This document shows, piece by piece, positions 25,838 through 35,415 of a DNA stretch of 64,000 nt. How positions within the stretch are numbered: position 1 is the first letter of the stretch; each line of letters opens with the position of its first letter. This DNA is from Erythrobacter tepidarius. GTDB lineage: Bacteria; Pseudomonadota; Alphaproteobacteria; Sphingomonadales; Sphingomonadaceae. The position numbers were made by a program, and so were the translations under genes. The stretch covers positions 186,001 to 250,000 of the forward strand of contig NZ_MUYJ01000002.1 of NCBI RefSeq assembly GCF_002155695.1, in the 5' to 3' direction. The notes under the pieces are model-generated. The model searched no databases, had not been told where the DNA came from, and saw nothing but the letters and a program-made list of their open reading frames with translations.

Positions 25838-28602
25838 AGACGGTCGCGGCACTCGAAGCGCGGCTGGGCGAACTCCACCAGCGCACCAGGGAAACGCCGC
25901 TGTTCAATCCGGTGTTCCAGCTCTCGCTCGATGTCTCGCGCGCGCTGGAGGGGGGCGAGGTCAGCCTCGATGATCTCGCCGCGCTGGTGGCCGAGCTGGA
26001 GTGCGACGGGCTTAAGGCGCGCGCCCACAGGCTGCGCGGTCTGCTTGCCCCGTTCACGGCCGCTTTGCCCCTTGCAGGCCCCGACGAGGATTTCGCCAGC
26101 TTTGCCGCACGCTGGGAGCGGCCGCAGCTCCACGCGGTGTTCACCGCCCACCCGACCTTCCTGCTTGCGCCGGCGCAGGCGCAGGCCGTGGCGGCCGCGG
26201 CCTCGGCGCCGGGGCCGGTCGATGATGCGGTCTGCGCCGTTCCCGTCACCCGCGTTGCGGTGACGCTGGCGCACGAGCACCGCGCGGCGATGGATGCGAT
26301 GGCCCGCGCCCAGGACGCGCGCGACGTGATCGTGGCAAGGCTGCTCGACGAGGCCCGCACCCGCTGGCCCGACCAGTGGCGCAGCCTGCGCCCCCTCCCG
26401 CTCCGCTTTGCCAGCTGGGTCGGCTACGACATGGACGGGCGCACCGATATCGGCTGGCACACCTCGATCGCCTTCCGCCTGCAAGAGAAGGCCGCAAGAT
26501 TGGCGCGCTACACCGCGAGCCTCGAAGCGCTCGACCCCGCGCACCGGCTGCTCGGCACATTGAAGCCCGCAGCCGCCTTCGCCGCCGCACGCGCCGAGGA
26601 CTTTGCGGGCGACCTTTCGACCGCCGAGGCGCTGGCCGAAGCCGCCAACCGGCTGACCAGCCACAGCCCTGACAATCTGCTGAGCCTAACCCCGCTGATC
26701 GAAGCGCTCGAAGGCGAGGCAGCGAGCGCGCCGGACGAGCGCGCCACCGCGCTCCTGACGCTGGCAGCAGCGATGCGCGCCGACGGGCTCGGCATGGGCT
26801 GGATCCATTTCCGGGTGAACGCCAAGCAGCTCCACAACGCGGTGCGCCGGCGGCTGGGCGAAAGCGACGAGGGGATCGACCTCGCCAGCAAGGGCGCGAT
26901 TGCGACGCTGCGCACGATGGTCGAGACCGCCAAGCCGCTGCGCACCAATTTCGCCGCGCTCGCCACCGAAAGCTCAACCGCGATCCGCCAGTTCATCGCT
27001 ATGGCGCAGATCCTCAAGCACATCGATGCTGATGCCCCGATCCGGATGCTGGTGGCCGAGTGCGAACAGCCCGCCACGGTGCTGGCCGCGCTCTATTTCG
27101 CGCGGCTGTTCGGGGTGGAGGAGAAGGTCGATATCTCGCCGCTGTTCGAGACCGAAACCGCGCTGGAGCATGGCGGCCGCTTCCTCGATGCGCTGCTCGC
27201 CGAGCCAGCCTACCGCGCCTATGCGAAGGCGCGCGGGCGGGTATCGGTCCAGACCGGTTTTTCCGATGCGGGACGCTTCGTCGGGCAGATCCCTGCGGCG
27301 CTGGCGATCGAACGCCTGCAAGGACGGCTGGCCGAGGCGATGGCCGCCAACGGCCTGAGCGACGTGGCCGCGCTGGTGTTCAACACGCACGGCGAGAGCA
27401 TGGGCCGCGGCGCCCATCCCGCCTCTTTCCGCGACCGGCTCGAATGGCCGCTATCGCCCTGGGCGCGGCGCAGGTTCGCCCGCGCCGGGATCCGGCTCGA
27501 GCCCGAGGTGAGCTTCCAGGGCGGCGACGGCTACCTGTTCTTCGCCACGCCCGAACTGGCGCTTGCCACCCTCACCCGCATCATCGAACTGCGCCCGGCC
27601 GAAGCCGATCTCACCGCGCCGGCCGATCCCTTCTATCACCGCACCGATCTCAGCCTCGATTTCTACCGCGCGGTGAAGGAACATCAGGGCGATCACCTCG
27701 CCAGCCGCACCTATGCCCGCGCAGTGACGGCCTTCGGCCTTGGCCTGCTCAACCCCACCGGCAGCCGCGTCTCGCGCCGCCAGAGCGACATCAATGCCGA
27801 CCGCGAGATGAGCCTGCGCCAGATCCGCGCGATCCCGCACAACGCGATCCTCCAGCAATTGGGCTATCCGGTGAACGTCATCGCCGGGATCGGCTCGGCG
27901 GCGGACAGCAACCGCGAGGAAATCGCCGCGCTGCTCGCCGAATCCCCGCGCGGGCGCCAGATCATGCGGCTGGTGCGCGCGGCCAATGCGCTTGCCAGCA
28001 TCAAGACCGTGGCGGCCTATGGCGAGCTGTTCAATTCCGCCTATTGGGCGAGCCGCACCTATCGCGGAACCGAGGGTCACCTGGCGGGCAGCTGCGCGGC
28101 GCTGGCCGAATATCTCGTCGGCGATGACCGCACGGGGGTGTTCCGCCGCTTGGCCTCACACCTCAGGATCGACGCGCTCAAGTACCACCGCCTCACTGCC
28201 TTGCTGCCCGATGAAGCCACGGATGGCGAATCCCGCGAGCATGTGCGCCGCAGAATAGGCGTGCTGCAGGCGCTGCGCTTGGCCTTGTTCCAGCACATGT
28301 TCCTCAAGGTGGTCGCCGTCCCCGCGTTCAGCCGCGCGAACGACATCAGCCGGCGCGACGTGATCGAGATGGTGCTGAGCTTGCGCATCGACGAGGCGCT
28401 CGCCCAGCTGCGGCGCGCCTTCCCGGTGCGCGTGCCCGGCCCGCGCGACTTCCCGCTCGACGAGCCTTCCGATTACCCCGACGGCGGCGAGGAAGGCTAC
28501 GCCGCGATCGAGCGTGATTTCATCTCCCCGATCGCACGGGCGTACGATCTGAGCCTCAGGATCAGCACCGCGATCGCCAACGAATTCGGCGCGCACGGAT
28601 AG
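25834..28602 (+). CDS. divergent phosphoenolpyruvate carboxylase homologue
   Basis: A GTG at 25834 overlapping the glk stop (GTGA) gives 922 residues, the normal size for PEP carboxylase. A much longer in-frame extension through glk is rejected as out-of-frame shadow. Family landmarks are FTAHPTF (usual LTAHPTE), PLFETET with the metal-ligand Glu, FSDAGRF (usual YSDSAKD), THGESMGRGAHP (usual FHGRGGSIGRGG), FQGGDG (usual EQGE) and RAIPHN (usual RAIPW). The catalytic His of the HG motif, the metal-ligand Glu/Asp and RAIP are kept. The Lys of SDSAKD, the first Arg of HGRGG and the Arg of GGDRDGNP (here YDMDGR) are replaced. It may make oxaloacetate from PEP with altered kinetics, or have another activity. 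Coupling to glk argues for a role in glucose metabolism. Confidence 0.75.
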   Translation: MKTVAALEARLGELHQRTRETPLFNPVFQLSLDVSRALEGGEVSLDDLAALVAELECDGLKARAHRLRGLLAPFTAALPLAGPDEDFASFAARWERPQLHAVFTAHPTFLLAPAQAQAVAAAASAPGPVDDAVCAVPVTRVAVTLAHEHRAAMDAMARAQDARDVIVARLLDEARTRWPDQWRSLRPLPLRFASWVGYDMDGRTDIGWHTSIAFRLQEKAARLARYTASLEALDPAHRLLGTLKPAAAFAAARAEDFAGDLSTAEALAEAANRLTSHSPDNLLSLTPLIEALEGEAASAPDERATALLTLAAAMRADGLGMGWIHFRVNAKQLHNAVRRRLGESDEGIDLASKGAIATLRTMVETAKPLRTNFAALATESSTAIRQFIAMAQILKHIDADAPIRMLVAECEQPATVLAALYFARLFGVEEKVDISPLFETETALEHGGRFLDALLAEPAYRAYAKARGRVSVQTGFSDAGRFVGQIPAALAIERLQGRLAEAMAANGLSDVAALVFNTHGESMGRGAHPASFRDRLEWPLSPWARRRFARAGIRLEPEVSFQGGDGYLFFATPELALATLTRIIELRPAEADLTAPADPFYHRTDLSLDFYRAVKEHQGDHLASRTYARAVTAFGLGLLNPTGSRVSRRQSDINADREMSLRQIRAIPHNAILQQLGYPVNVIAGIGSAADSNREEIAALLAESPRGRQIMRLVRAANALASIKTVAAYGELFNSAYWASRTYRGTEGHLAGSCAALAEYLVGDDRTGVFRRLASHLRIDALKYHRLTALLPDEATDGESREHVRRRIGVLQALRLALFQHMFLKVVAVPAFSRANDISRRDVIEMVLSLRIDEALAQLRRAFPVRVPGPRDFPLDEPSDYPDGGEEGYAAIERDFISPIARAYDLSLRISTAIANEFGAHG

Positions 28603-28651
28603 TTGAACGGGCCCCTGACGAGGGCGGCGTCGCGCGCTGGCGCAACCACTC

Positions 28652-29677
28652 TCAACGGCGTGCCGTGCTGCCGCGCGCGATAAGTCGCACCGGCACCCGC
28701 TGCCGCACCTTGGTGCCGCCCTCGTCGAGCACGGCTTCGACCAGCGCCGCGCCGGCCTCGGCCGGATCGGGTGCGATGGTGGTGAGCGGCGGGCGGCTGA
28801 ACCGACCTGCGACGAGATCGTCGAAACCCATCACCCCGACATCGCCGGGCACCGCGATATCGGCAGCTGCGAAGGCTTCGAGCGCGCCCAGCGCCATTGC
28901 GTCGCAAGCTGCAAACACGGCGTCGATGTTCTCGCCCCTTTCGATCAAGCGGCGTGCCGCGCGGCGGCCCTCTTCCTCGCGGCTGGCAGCATTGACCGTG
29001 GGGACGAGGCACGGCTCGAGGCCCGCCGCCCGCATGGCCTCGGTATAGCCTTCATAGCGCTCGGTGAACTGCACCTGCGGCGTATTGAGCGCGCCGAGAA
29101 AACAAGGGCGGCGGTAACCCCGGGCCAGCAGATGTTCCACCGCCAGCCGTCCCGCCGCGCGATTGTCCGATCGCACCCAGTCGAGCTCGTCGAAGGGCGA
29201 ACCCCAATAGGCAACCTTGCGCCCCTCGCTCTCGATCCCGCGGAAATGTTCCCACGCGGCCTGGTTGGTGGTGGTGCCGATCACCACCAGGCCATCGGCG
29301 CGGCCCTGTTCCTGATAGTGCCCGAAGAAGTCGGCGGGCCGCGCCTGAAAGCTCACCAGCGTCTCGAACCCGCGTTGCGAGGCGGCGACGCAGACCGAAC
29401 CGAGCAGGGCATAGGCGAAGGGGTTGATGCTCGATGCGCTGTCGCCCTCGCGGCAGATCACCACCACCGCGAGCGTGCCGGTGGAGCCGCGCCTGAGCCG
29501 GGCGGCGCGTTCATCGACGAAATAGCCCAGCGCCTCGGCCGCCTCGATCACCTTGCGGCGGGTGGCTTCGGCGATCGCGGGGGAGCCGGACAGCGCACGG
29601 CTGACGGTCGGCTGGCTCACGCCCGCCCGTTCCGCCACATCGAAGGATGTAGGCCGTCTGCGCCTGTCTGTGCCCAT
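28652..29677 (-). CDS. LacI family transcriptional regulator of sugar block
   Basis: The 341-residue protein has an N-terminal LacI helix-turn-helix (SFDVAERAGVSQPTVSRALS, about residues 11-30) with the hinge helix ERAARLRRGS. A periplasmic-binding-protein-like effector domain follows, with VMGFDDLVAGRFSRPPLTTI near the end. It probably senses a sugar or phosphosugar. It is convergent with the PEP-carboxylase-like gene and divergent from the sugar permease, whose promoter contains an imperfect LacI-type palindrome (29785-29800). The likely target is therefore the permease and perhaps the ED genes. A GAGAGAAGGG ribosome site precedes the ATG. Confidence 0.9.
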   Translation of the reverse strand: MGTDRRRRPTSFDVAERAGVSQPTVSRALSGSPAIAEATRRKVIEAAEALGYFVDERAARLRRGSTGTLAVVVICREGDSASSINPFAYALLGSVCVAASQRGFETLVSFQARPADFFGHYQEQGRADGLVVIGTTTNQAAWEHFRGIESEGRKVAYWGSPFDELDWVRSDNRAAGRLAVEHLLARGYRRPCFLGALNTPQVQFTERYEGYTEAMRAAGLEPCLVPTVNAASREEEGRRAARRLIERGENIDAVFAACDAMALGALEAFAAADIAVPGDVGVMGFDDLVAGRFSRPPLTTIAPDPAEAGAALVEAVLDEGGTKVRQRVPVRLIARGSTARR

Positions 29678-29784
29678 GCCCTTCTCTCTATGGCGTCAGG
29701 TTATCCCCGCGCAAGGCTGGCCTGCATTGCTATTCGCACTGGAATTGTCCGCCAAGCTCTTGCAAATCTGCCAGAGCCGACGGA

Positions 29785-29800
29785 TTGTGAACGTTAGCAA
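29785..29800 (+). promoter_or_regulatory. LacI-type operator upstream of sugar permease
   Basis: TTGTGAACGTTAGCAA is an imperfect palindrome centred on the CG typical of LacI-family operators (6 of 8 half-site positions symmetrical). It resembles the perfect TTGCAAACGTTTGCAA operator of the sucrose locus at 52563. It lies 27 bp upstream of the permease start and divergent to the LacI gene. Confidence 0.5.
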
Positions 29801-29826
29801 TAACGCCGGAGAGGGAGAAAGCGGCA

Positions 29827-31116
29827 ATGGCGATGGCACCGGGCGGCAGCGCGACGGGGGGTTTCGGGCAGGCAGCAGGCAATATGCCGCAGGTGGACGC
29901 GCCGGGCCTCAACTATTTCGTCTTCGCGCTGTTCTTCATCTTCGGCGGGATCACCTCGCTCAATGATGTCATCATCCCCAAGTTGAAGGAGCTGTTCACG
30001 CTCAGCTTCTTCGAGGCGAGCCTGGTGCAGTTCTGGTTCTTCATCGCCTATGCCGCGGTCGGCATTCCCGGCGCGCGGCTGGTCAAGCGGCTGGGCTATA
30101 TGCGCGGCGCAGTGGCCGGGCTGGTGACGATGATGGCAGGGTGCCTATTGTTCATCCCGGCCAGCCAGAGCGCGGCCTTCCCGATGTTCCTGCTGGCCTA
30201 TTTCATCCTCGCCACCGGCGTGGTGCTGGTGCAGATCGTCGCCAATCCGCTGATCAGCCTCCTGGGGCCGGAGCGGACGACCCACAGCCGCCTGACCTTC
30301 GCGCAGGCGTTCAATTCGCTGGGGACGACGATCTTCCCCTATTTCGGTGCGATCCTGATTCTCGGCAGCCTTGCCACGGTGACCGCCGCGGAATTGTCGG
30401 GTGCGCAGCTTGCTGCCTATCGCACCGCCGAGAGCCAAGCGATTGTGAGGGGTTATCTCGGCCTGGCTGCGGCGCTCGCCGTGGTGGCGGGCGTGGTGTG
30501 GCTGTTCCGCAACCGGCTCATGGGCGAGAAGCACGAACAGACCAGCCTGGCCGAAGGTCTTGCGCTGCTCAAGCGTCCGCGCTTCGGCTACGGCGCGGCC
30601 TGCATCTTCCTCTATGTCGGCGCCGAAGTCGCGATCGGCAGCTTCATCGTCAATTACCTGATGCAGCCCCATGTGCTGAACCTGCCCGAACAGGACGCGG
30701 GCAAGCTCATCTCGCTTTACTGGGGCGGCGCGCTGGTGGGCCGCTTCGTCGGCTCGGCGGTGCTGCGCATGGTCAGCCCCGGGCTGCTGCTGGCAAGCGT
30801 GGCGGCAGGCGCGATCACGCTGATCGCGATCTCGGCCAACAGCACCGGCATGGTCGCAGGCTACAGCCTGCTCGCGGTCGGCCTGATGAACGCGATCATG
30901 TTCCCCACCATCTTCAGCCTCGCCTGCGAGAAGCTGGGGCCGCGCGCGGCGGACGGATCGGGAATCATCAACGTGGCGATCTGCGGCGGGGCAATCATCC
31001 CGCCGCTCTATGGCGCACTGGCCGACGCGACGAGCCTCGCCTTTGCGCTGGTGCTGCCGGCGGCGTGCTATGCGATCATCGCCGGCTTCGGCGTGTTCGC
31101 CCGCAAGCCTGCCTGA
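29827..31116 (+). CDS. FucP-type sugar:H+ symporter (MFS)
   Basis: The 429-residue protein has about 12 hydrophobic helices and the FucP/GluP family opening NYFVFALFFIFGGITSLND. It also has VKRLGYMRG (intrafacial loop), LAQ/FAQAFNSLGTTIFPYFGA and the late NAIMFPTIFSLACEKLG segment. Members import glucose, galactose, fucose or other hexoses with protons. The location between a LacI gene and zwf-edd-eda suggests glucose or a related hexose. The ribosome site is GGGAGAAAG, and the promoter has a LacI-type palindrome. Confidence 0.9.
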   Translation: MAMAPGGSATGGFGQAAGNMPQVDAPGLNYFVFALFFIFGGITSLNDVIIPKLKELFTLSFFEASLVQFWFFIAYAAVGIPGARLVKRLGYMRGAVAGLVTMMAGCLLFIPASQSAAFPMFLLAYFILATGVVLVQIVANPLISLLGPERTTHSRLTFAQAFNSLGTTIFPYFGAILILGSLATVTAAELSGAQLAAYRTAESQAIVRGYLGLAAALAVVAGVVWLFRNRLMGEKHEQTSLAEGLALLKRPRFGYGAACIFLYVGAEVAIGSFIVNYLMQPHVLNLPEQDAGKLISLYWGGALVGRFVGSAVLRMVSPGLLLASVAAGAITLIAISANSTGMVAGYSLLAVGLMNAIMFPTIFSLACEKLGPRAADGSGIINVAICGGAIIPPLYGALADATSLAFALVLPAACYAIIAGFGVFARKPA

Positions 31117-31157
31117 ATTGCGGCTTCGCTAACGCAAACCGCAAACCGTCCGCCTCA

Positions 31158-31196
31158 CCCGGCCACCAATGACACCATCAGTTTATGGTGGCCGGG
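31158..31196 (+). terminator. perfect 11-bp stem-loop after permease gene
   Basis: CCCGGCCACCA (31158-31168) and TGGTGGCCGGG (31186-31196) form a perfect 11-bp stem with a 17-nt loop, starting 42 bp after the permease stop. No T-run follows, so it may be a Rho-independent-like hairpin without tail or a transcript-stabilising structure. Confidence 0.5.
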
Positions 31197-31242
31197 CGGG
31201 GCGGCGGGGCGGGAAGTCTGCGCTGCCGAAGGTTGCTCCCGT

Positions 31243-31256
31243 TGAATAAGTATGCG
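31243..31256 (+). promoter_or_regulatory. 14-bp element shared by zwf and glk promoters
   Basis: TGAATAAGTATGCG is identical to the copy at 24753-24766 and ends 61 bp before the zwf start. A TTGAAT hexamer at 31242 and GATAAT at 31267-31272 are possible -35/-10 boxes with a long (19 bp) spacer. The element may therefore overlap the -35 region. Confidence 0.5.
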
Positions 31257-31317
31257 CCCACTGGCGGATAATCCCACCTCCGCCTAGGTAGGACGGGACG
31301 CTGGAAAGGGCCTTGTC

Positions 31318-32757
31318 ATGAGCTTTACCGCTGACCGTCTGCTGCTGTTCGGGGCCACCGGCGATCTTGCCCAGCGGATGCTGTTGCCGAGCCTGTTCGC
31401 GCTCGATGCCGACGGGCTGCTCGCCCCTGATCTCCGGATCGTCGGCACCGCGCGCAGCGCGCTGAGCGACAGCGAATATCGCAACTTCGCCCGCGCCGCG
31501 CTGGAGAAATATCTGCCCGCCGAACGCCGCGGCAAGATGGCCGGCTTTCTCAACCGCCTCTCCTATCAAACGCTCGATGCCACCACGATGGAGGGTTACG
31601 CCGATCTTGCGGCGAAGGTCGGCACGCCCAAGCGCGGGCTGGCGATCTTCCTTTCGACCGCGCCGAGCCTGTTCGGCCCGACCATCAAGGGGCTCCAGTC
31701 GGCTGGGCTGACGGGGGAGAATGTGCGGATGTGCCTCGAAAAGCCGCTCGGCACCGATCTTGCCTCCAGCCGCGAGATCAACGACGCGGTCGCCGCCGCC
31801 TTCCCGGAAGGCCGCATCTTCCGGATCGATCACTATCTCGGCAAGGAGACGGTGCAGAACCTGCTGGCGCTGCGCTTTGCCAACCTGATGTTCGAGCCGT
31901 TGTGGAACGCGGCACATATCGACCACGTGCAGATCACCGTCGCCGAGACCGTCGGCCTCGAAGGCCGCGTCGCCTTTTATGACGATGCCGGCGCGATCCG
32001 CGACATGGTGCAGAACCACATGCTTCAGCTGCTGGCGCTGGTGGCGATGGAGCCGCCCGCCCATTTCGATGCCACCGCGGTGCGCGATGAAAAGGTCAAG
32101 GTGCTGCGCGCGCTGCGCCCTGTCGCCAACGGGGAGACCGTTACCGGGCAATACCGCGCCGGAGCCATCAACGGCGCGGTGGTTCCCGGCTATGACGAGG
32201 AACTGGGCAGGGACAGCGACACCGAAACCTTCGTCGCGATTAAGGCGCACGTCGACAACTGGCGCTGGAAGGGCGTGCCCTTCTACCTGCGCACCGGCAA
32301 GCGCATGCCCAAGCGCGTGACCGAGATCGTCATCCAGTTCCGCTGCGTCCCGCATTCGATCTTCGCGGGCAAAGGCGCAACGATGCAGCCCAACCGGCTG
32401 GTGATCGGCATCCAGCCGGAGGAGAACATCACCTTGTCGCTGATGGCCAAGGTGCCGGGGCTTGACCGCGAGGGCATCCGCCTGCGTCAGGTGCCGCTCA
32501 ACATCGCCATGCCCGATGCCTTCAGCGGCGCGGTGCGGCGTATCGCCTATGAGCGCCTGTTGCTCGATCTGGTGGAGGGCGACCAGACCCTGTTTGTCCG
32601 CCGCGACGAGGTGGAAGCGCAATGGGAATGGATCGACGCGATCCGCGCGGGCTGGGAAGCCGAAGGTCTTACCCCCAAGACCTACACCGCCGGAACCTGG
32701 GGCCCTTCTGCGGCCATCGCGCTGGCCGAACGCGACGGAGTGACGTGGCATGAGTAA
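31318..32757 (+). CDS. zwf: glucose-6-phosphate dehydrogenase
   Basis: Oxidises glucose-6-phosphate to 6-phosphogluconolactone with NAD(P)+, the first step of the Entner-Doudoroff and oxidative pentose phosphate routes. The 479-residue length is usual. Motifs are the N-terminal nucleotide fold [13 protein letters not shown] and the active-site [15 protein letters not shown] (about 170-184, with catalytic His and Lys). CLEKPLGTD and [13 protein letters not shown] are also present. The stop overlaps the edd start by 8 bp, so zwf-edd-eda is one operon. No phosphogluconolactonase gene is present in the window. Confidence 0.97.
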   Translation: MSFTADRLLLFGATGDLAQRMLLPSLFALDADGLLAPDLRIVGTARSALSDSEYRNFARAALEKYLPAERRGKMAGFLNRLSYQTLDATTMEGYADLAAKVGTPKRGLAIFLSTAPSLFGPTIKGLQSAGLTGENVRMCLEKPLGTDLASSREINDAVAAAFPEGRIFRIDHYLGKETVQNLLALRFANLMFEPLWNAAHIDHVQITVAETVGLEGRVAFYDDAGAIRDMVQNHMLQLLALVAMEPPAHFDATAVRDEKVKVLRALRPVANGETVTGQYRAGAINGAVVPGYDEELGRDSDTETFVAIKAHVDNWRWKGVPFYLRTGKRMPKRVTEIVIQFRCVPHSIFAGKGATMQPNRLVIGIQPEENITLSLMAKVPGLDREGIRLRQVPLNIAMPDAFSGAVRRIAYERLLLDLVEGDQTLFVRRDEVEAQWEWIDAIRAGWEAEGLTPKTYTAGTWGPSAAIALAERDGVTWHE

Positions 32758-34564
32758 GCCCCTTCACGACACCCTGCACAAGGTGACGCAGCGGGTCATC
32801 GAACGCTCGAAGCAGACCCGCCAAGCCTATCTCGATCTCATCCGCCGCGAAGGCGACGCCATGGGCGACCGTTCGGCGGTGTCCTGCTCGAACCTCGCCC
32901 ACGCCTATGCCGGGGCGCTGGAAGATCAGGCGGCGCTGGTGGCGGGCAAGGGTGCCAATATCGGGATCGTGACCAGCTACAACGACATGCTCTCGGCGCA
33001 TCAGCCCTATGGCCGCTATCCCGACCGACTCAAGCTCTACGCCCGCGAAGTCGGCGCGACCGCGCAGGTCGCCGGGGGCACCCCGGCGATGTGCGACGGG
33101 GTGACGCAGGGCGAGACGGGGATGGAGCTCTCGCTGTTCAGCCGCGACGTGATCGCGCTCTCGACCGCGGTTGCCCTCTCCCATGCCATGTATGACGGCG
33201 CGCTGCTGCTCGGCATCTGCGACAAGATCGTGCCCGGCCTCTTGATCGGCGCGCTGCGGTTCGGGCATTTGCCCGCGATCTTCGTGCCCTCCGGCCCGAT
33301 GCCCAGCGGCATCCCCAACAAGGAAAAGCAGCGCGTCCGCCAACTCTATGCCGAAGGCAAGGCGACCCGCGCCGAACTGCTGGCGAGCGAAATGGCAAGC
33401 TACCATTCGCCCGGCACCTGCACCTTTTTCGGCACCGCCAATTCCAACCAGATGATGATGGAGATGATGGGCCTGCACATTCCTGGCAGCGCCTTCATCC
33501 AGCCCGGCACCCAGCTGCGCCAGGCGCTCGACCGCGCGGCGGTGCACCGGGTGGCGCAGATCGGGCGCAAGGGCGAGGATTACCGCCCGCTCGGCCTCGT
33601 CGTCGATGAAAAGGCGGTGGTGAACGCGGCGGTCGGCCTGCTCGCCACCGGCGGATCGACCAATCACGCGATCCACCTGCCCGCCATGGCCCGCGCCGCC
33701 GGGGTGATTTTCGACTGGGACGACCTTTCCGAGCTTTCCAGCGCCGTCCCGCTGATCGCGCAGGTCTATCCCAATGGCTCGGGCGACGTGAACCAGTTCC
33801 ACGCCGCAGGCGGCATGGGCTTTGTCATCGGCGAGCTGTTGGAGGCAGGCCTTGCGCATCCCGACATTCTGACCGTGGGGCGCGGGGATTTGTCCGACTA
33901 CGCCCGCGAACCAGGGCTTGATGGCGACGCGCTGGTATGGCGCGAGGTCGGCCCAAGCATGGACGACACCATGCTGCGTCCGGTCGCCAACCCGTTCAAG
34001 CCGGACGGGGGGATGCGCCTGCTGACCGGCAACTTGGGCCGCGCCTGTTTCAAGACCTCGGCAGTCGACCGCGAACGCTGGACGATCGAGGCACCGTGCC
34101 GCGTGTTCGCGGATCAGGCTGCCGTCAACGCCGCCTTCAAGGCAGGCGAGCTTGACCGCGACGCGGTGGTGGTGGTGCGCTTCCAGGGCCCGCGCGCCAA
34201 CGGGATGCCCGAACTGCACAAGCTCACCCCGGCGCTGGGCGTGCTGCAGGATCGCGGGTTCAAGATCGCGCTGGTGACCGACGGGCGGATGTCGGGCGCC
34301 TCAGGCAAGGTGCCCGCCGCGATCCACTGCACGCCCGAGGCCCTTGGCGGCGGCCCGCTGGCGCGGCTGCGCGATGGTGACATCGTCAAGGTCTGCGCCG
34401 TCTCGGGCGAGCTCAGCACCACCGCCGATCTCGCCGCCCGCGACCCTGCGCCCGACCCGCGCGAGGACTGGGGCACGGGCCGCGAATTGTTCGGCATGAT
34501 GCGCCGTTTTGCCGACGGCGCGGAACAGGGCGCGAGCGCCATGCTTGCCACCGGAGGGATGTAA
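32750..34564 (+). CDS. edd: 6-phosphogluconate dehydratase
   Basis: Converts 6-phosphogluconate to 2-keto-3-deoxy-6-phosphogluconate using an Fe-S cluster. The 604-residue protein belongs to the IlvD/Edd family. Visible landmarks are [55 protein letters not shown] and [17 protein letters not shown]. The cysteines in CDG, GICDK and GTC are the expected cluster ligands. It overlaps zwf by 8 bp and is followed by eda after 4 bp. Confidence 0.97.
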   Translation: MSKPLHDTLHKVTQRVIERSKQTRQAYLDLIRREGDAMGDRSAVSCSNLAHAYAGALEDQAALVAGKGANIGIVTSYNDMLSAHQPYGRYPDRLKLYAREVGATAQVAGGTPAMCDGVTQGETGMELSLFSRDVIALSTAVALSHAMYDGALLLGICDKIVPGLLIGALRFGHLPAIFVPSGPMPSGIPNKEKQRVRQLYAEGKATRAELLASEMASYHSPGTCTFFGTANSNQMMMEMMGLHIPGSAFIQPGTQLRQALDRAAVHRVAQIGRKGEDYRPLGLVVDEKAVVNAAVGLLATGGSTNHAIHLPAMARAAGVIFDWDDLSELSSAVPLIAQVYPNGSGDVNQFHAAGGMGFVIGELLEAGLAHPDILTVGRGDLSDYAREPGLDGDALVWREVGPSMDDTMLRPVANPFKPDGGMRLLTGNLGRACFKTSAVDRERWTIEAPCRVFADQAAVNAAFKAGELDRDAVVVVRFQGPRANGMPELHKLTPALGVLQDRGFKIALVTDGRMSGASGKVPAAIHCTPEALGGGPLARLRDGDIVKVCAVSGELSTTADLAARDPAPDPREDWGTGRELFGMMRRFADGAEQGASAMLATGGM

Positions 34565-34568
34565 GCCG

Positions 34569-35177
34569 ATGAATATCGACGCCATCATGCGCGTGGCCCC
34601 GGTCATCCCGGTGATCGTGATCGAGGACGAGGCTCACGCCGTCCCGCTGGCCGAGGCGCTGGTGGCAGGCGGCTTGCGCGTGCTCGAGGTCACCTTGCGC
34701 ACCCCGGCGGCACTCTCCGCGATCCGGGCGATGAAACAAGTGCCGGGCGCGATTGTCGGTGCAGGAACCGTCACCAACCCGCGCGCGCTGGATGCAGCGT
34801 TGGAAGCCGGCAGCGCGTTCATCGTCTCGCCCGGCCTCACCGAGCCGCTGGGCAAGGCGGCAATCGCGGCCGGCGTGCCCTTCCTGCCCGGCGTCGCCAC
34901 TGCCGGCGACATCATGCGCGGGCTCGATCTCGGCCTCGACCGGTTCAAGTTCTTCCCGGCGATGGCCGCAGGCGGCCTGCCCGCGCTCAAGGCGCTCGCC
35001 GCGCCCTTCGGCAATGTCCGCTTCTGCCCGACCGGCGGAATCAGCCTGGAGAACGCGCCCGAATGGCTTGCCTTCGACCCCGTCCTGTGTGTCGGCGGCA
35101 GCTGGGTCTCGCCCAAGGGCGCGCCCGACAAGGCTGTGGTGGAGCGGCTGGCACGCGCGGCATTTGCGCTGCGCTGA
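34569..35177 (+). CDS. eda: KDPG aldolase
   Basis: Cleaves KDPG to pyruvate and glyceraldehyde-3-phosphate, the final step of the Entner-Doudoroff pathway. The ATG at 34569 lies 4 bp after the edd stop with GGAGGG upstream, giving 202 residues, typical of the family. An upstream in-frame start inside edd is rejected. Motifs are [11 protein letters not shown] (catalytic Glu), GAGTV, and DRFKFFPA with the Schiff-base lysine, followed by FCPTGGI. Confidence 0.97.
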   Translation: MNIDAIMRVAPVIPVIVIEDEAHAVPLAEALVAGGLRVLEVTLRTPAALSAIRAMKQVPGAIVGAGTVTNPRALDAALEAGSAFIVSPGLTEPLGKAAIAAGVPFLPGVATAGDIMRGLDLGLDRFKFFPAMAAGGLPALKALAAPFGNVRFCPTGGISLENAPEWLAFDPVLCVGGSWVSPKGAPDKAVVERLARAAFALR

Positions 35178-35293
35178 CAGTGTCCCCGCTCTGTTGCACC
35201 GCAATGGGCGGGACAGGAGCAGGCCACAATCCCCGCTTTCCCACCCGGCGCGCGCCGGTCAGGCTGGTGCAATGATCGACCGCGCGCCCCTTT

Positions 35294-35326
35294 CCGGCCC
35301 TTTTACCTTGGCCGGAGCGGGGCCGG
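35294..35326 (+). terminator. Rho-independent-like terminator after eda
   Basis: CCGGCCC (35294-35300) pairs with GGGCCGG (35320-35326), immediately followed by GTTTTCC. A competing shorter stem (TCCGGCC with GGCCGGA) lies inside. It sits about 117 bp after eda, in the convergent gap before the esterase gene. An imperfect TGTCC-CGC/GCGGGACA hairpin at 35181-35215 is another candidate closer to eda. Confidence 0.4.
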
Positions 35327-35415
35327 GTTTTCCGTTTCAGGACAGTGTCTCCTTTGTCTCCAACTTCAGGAAACTGCCGCAAAAGCTGAACGGCCCGGCA
35401 CCCGCCCGGCGCGAC

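Noticed and set aside
32669..34219. 516-codon minus-strand ORF opposite edd
   Set aside because: Antisense shadow of a well-conserved dehydratase.
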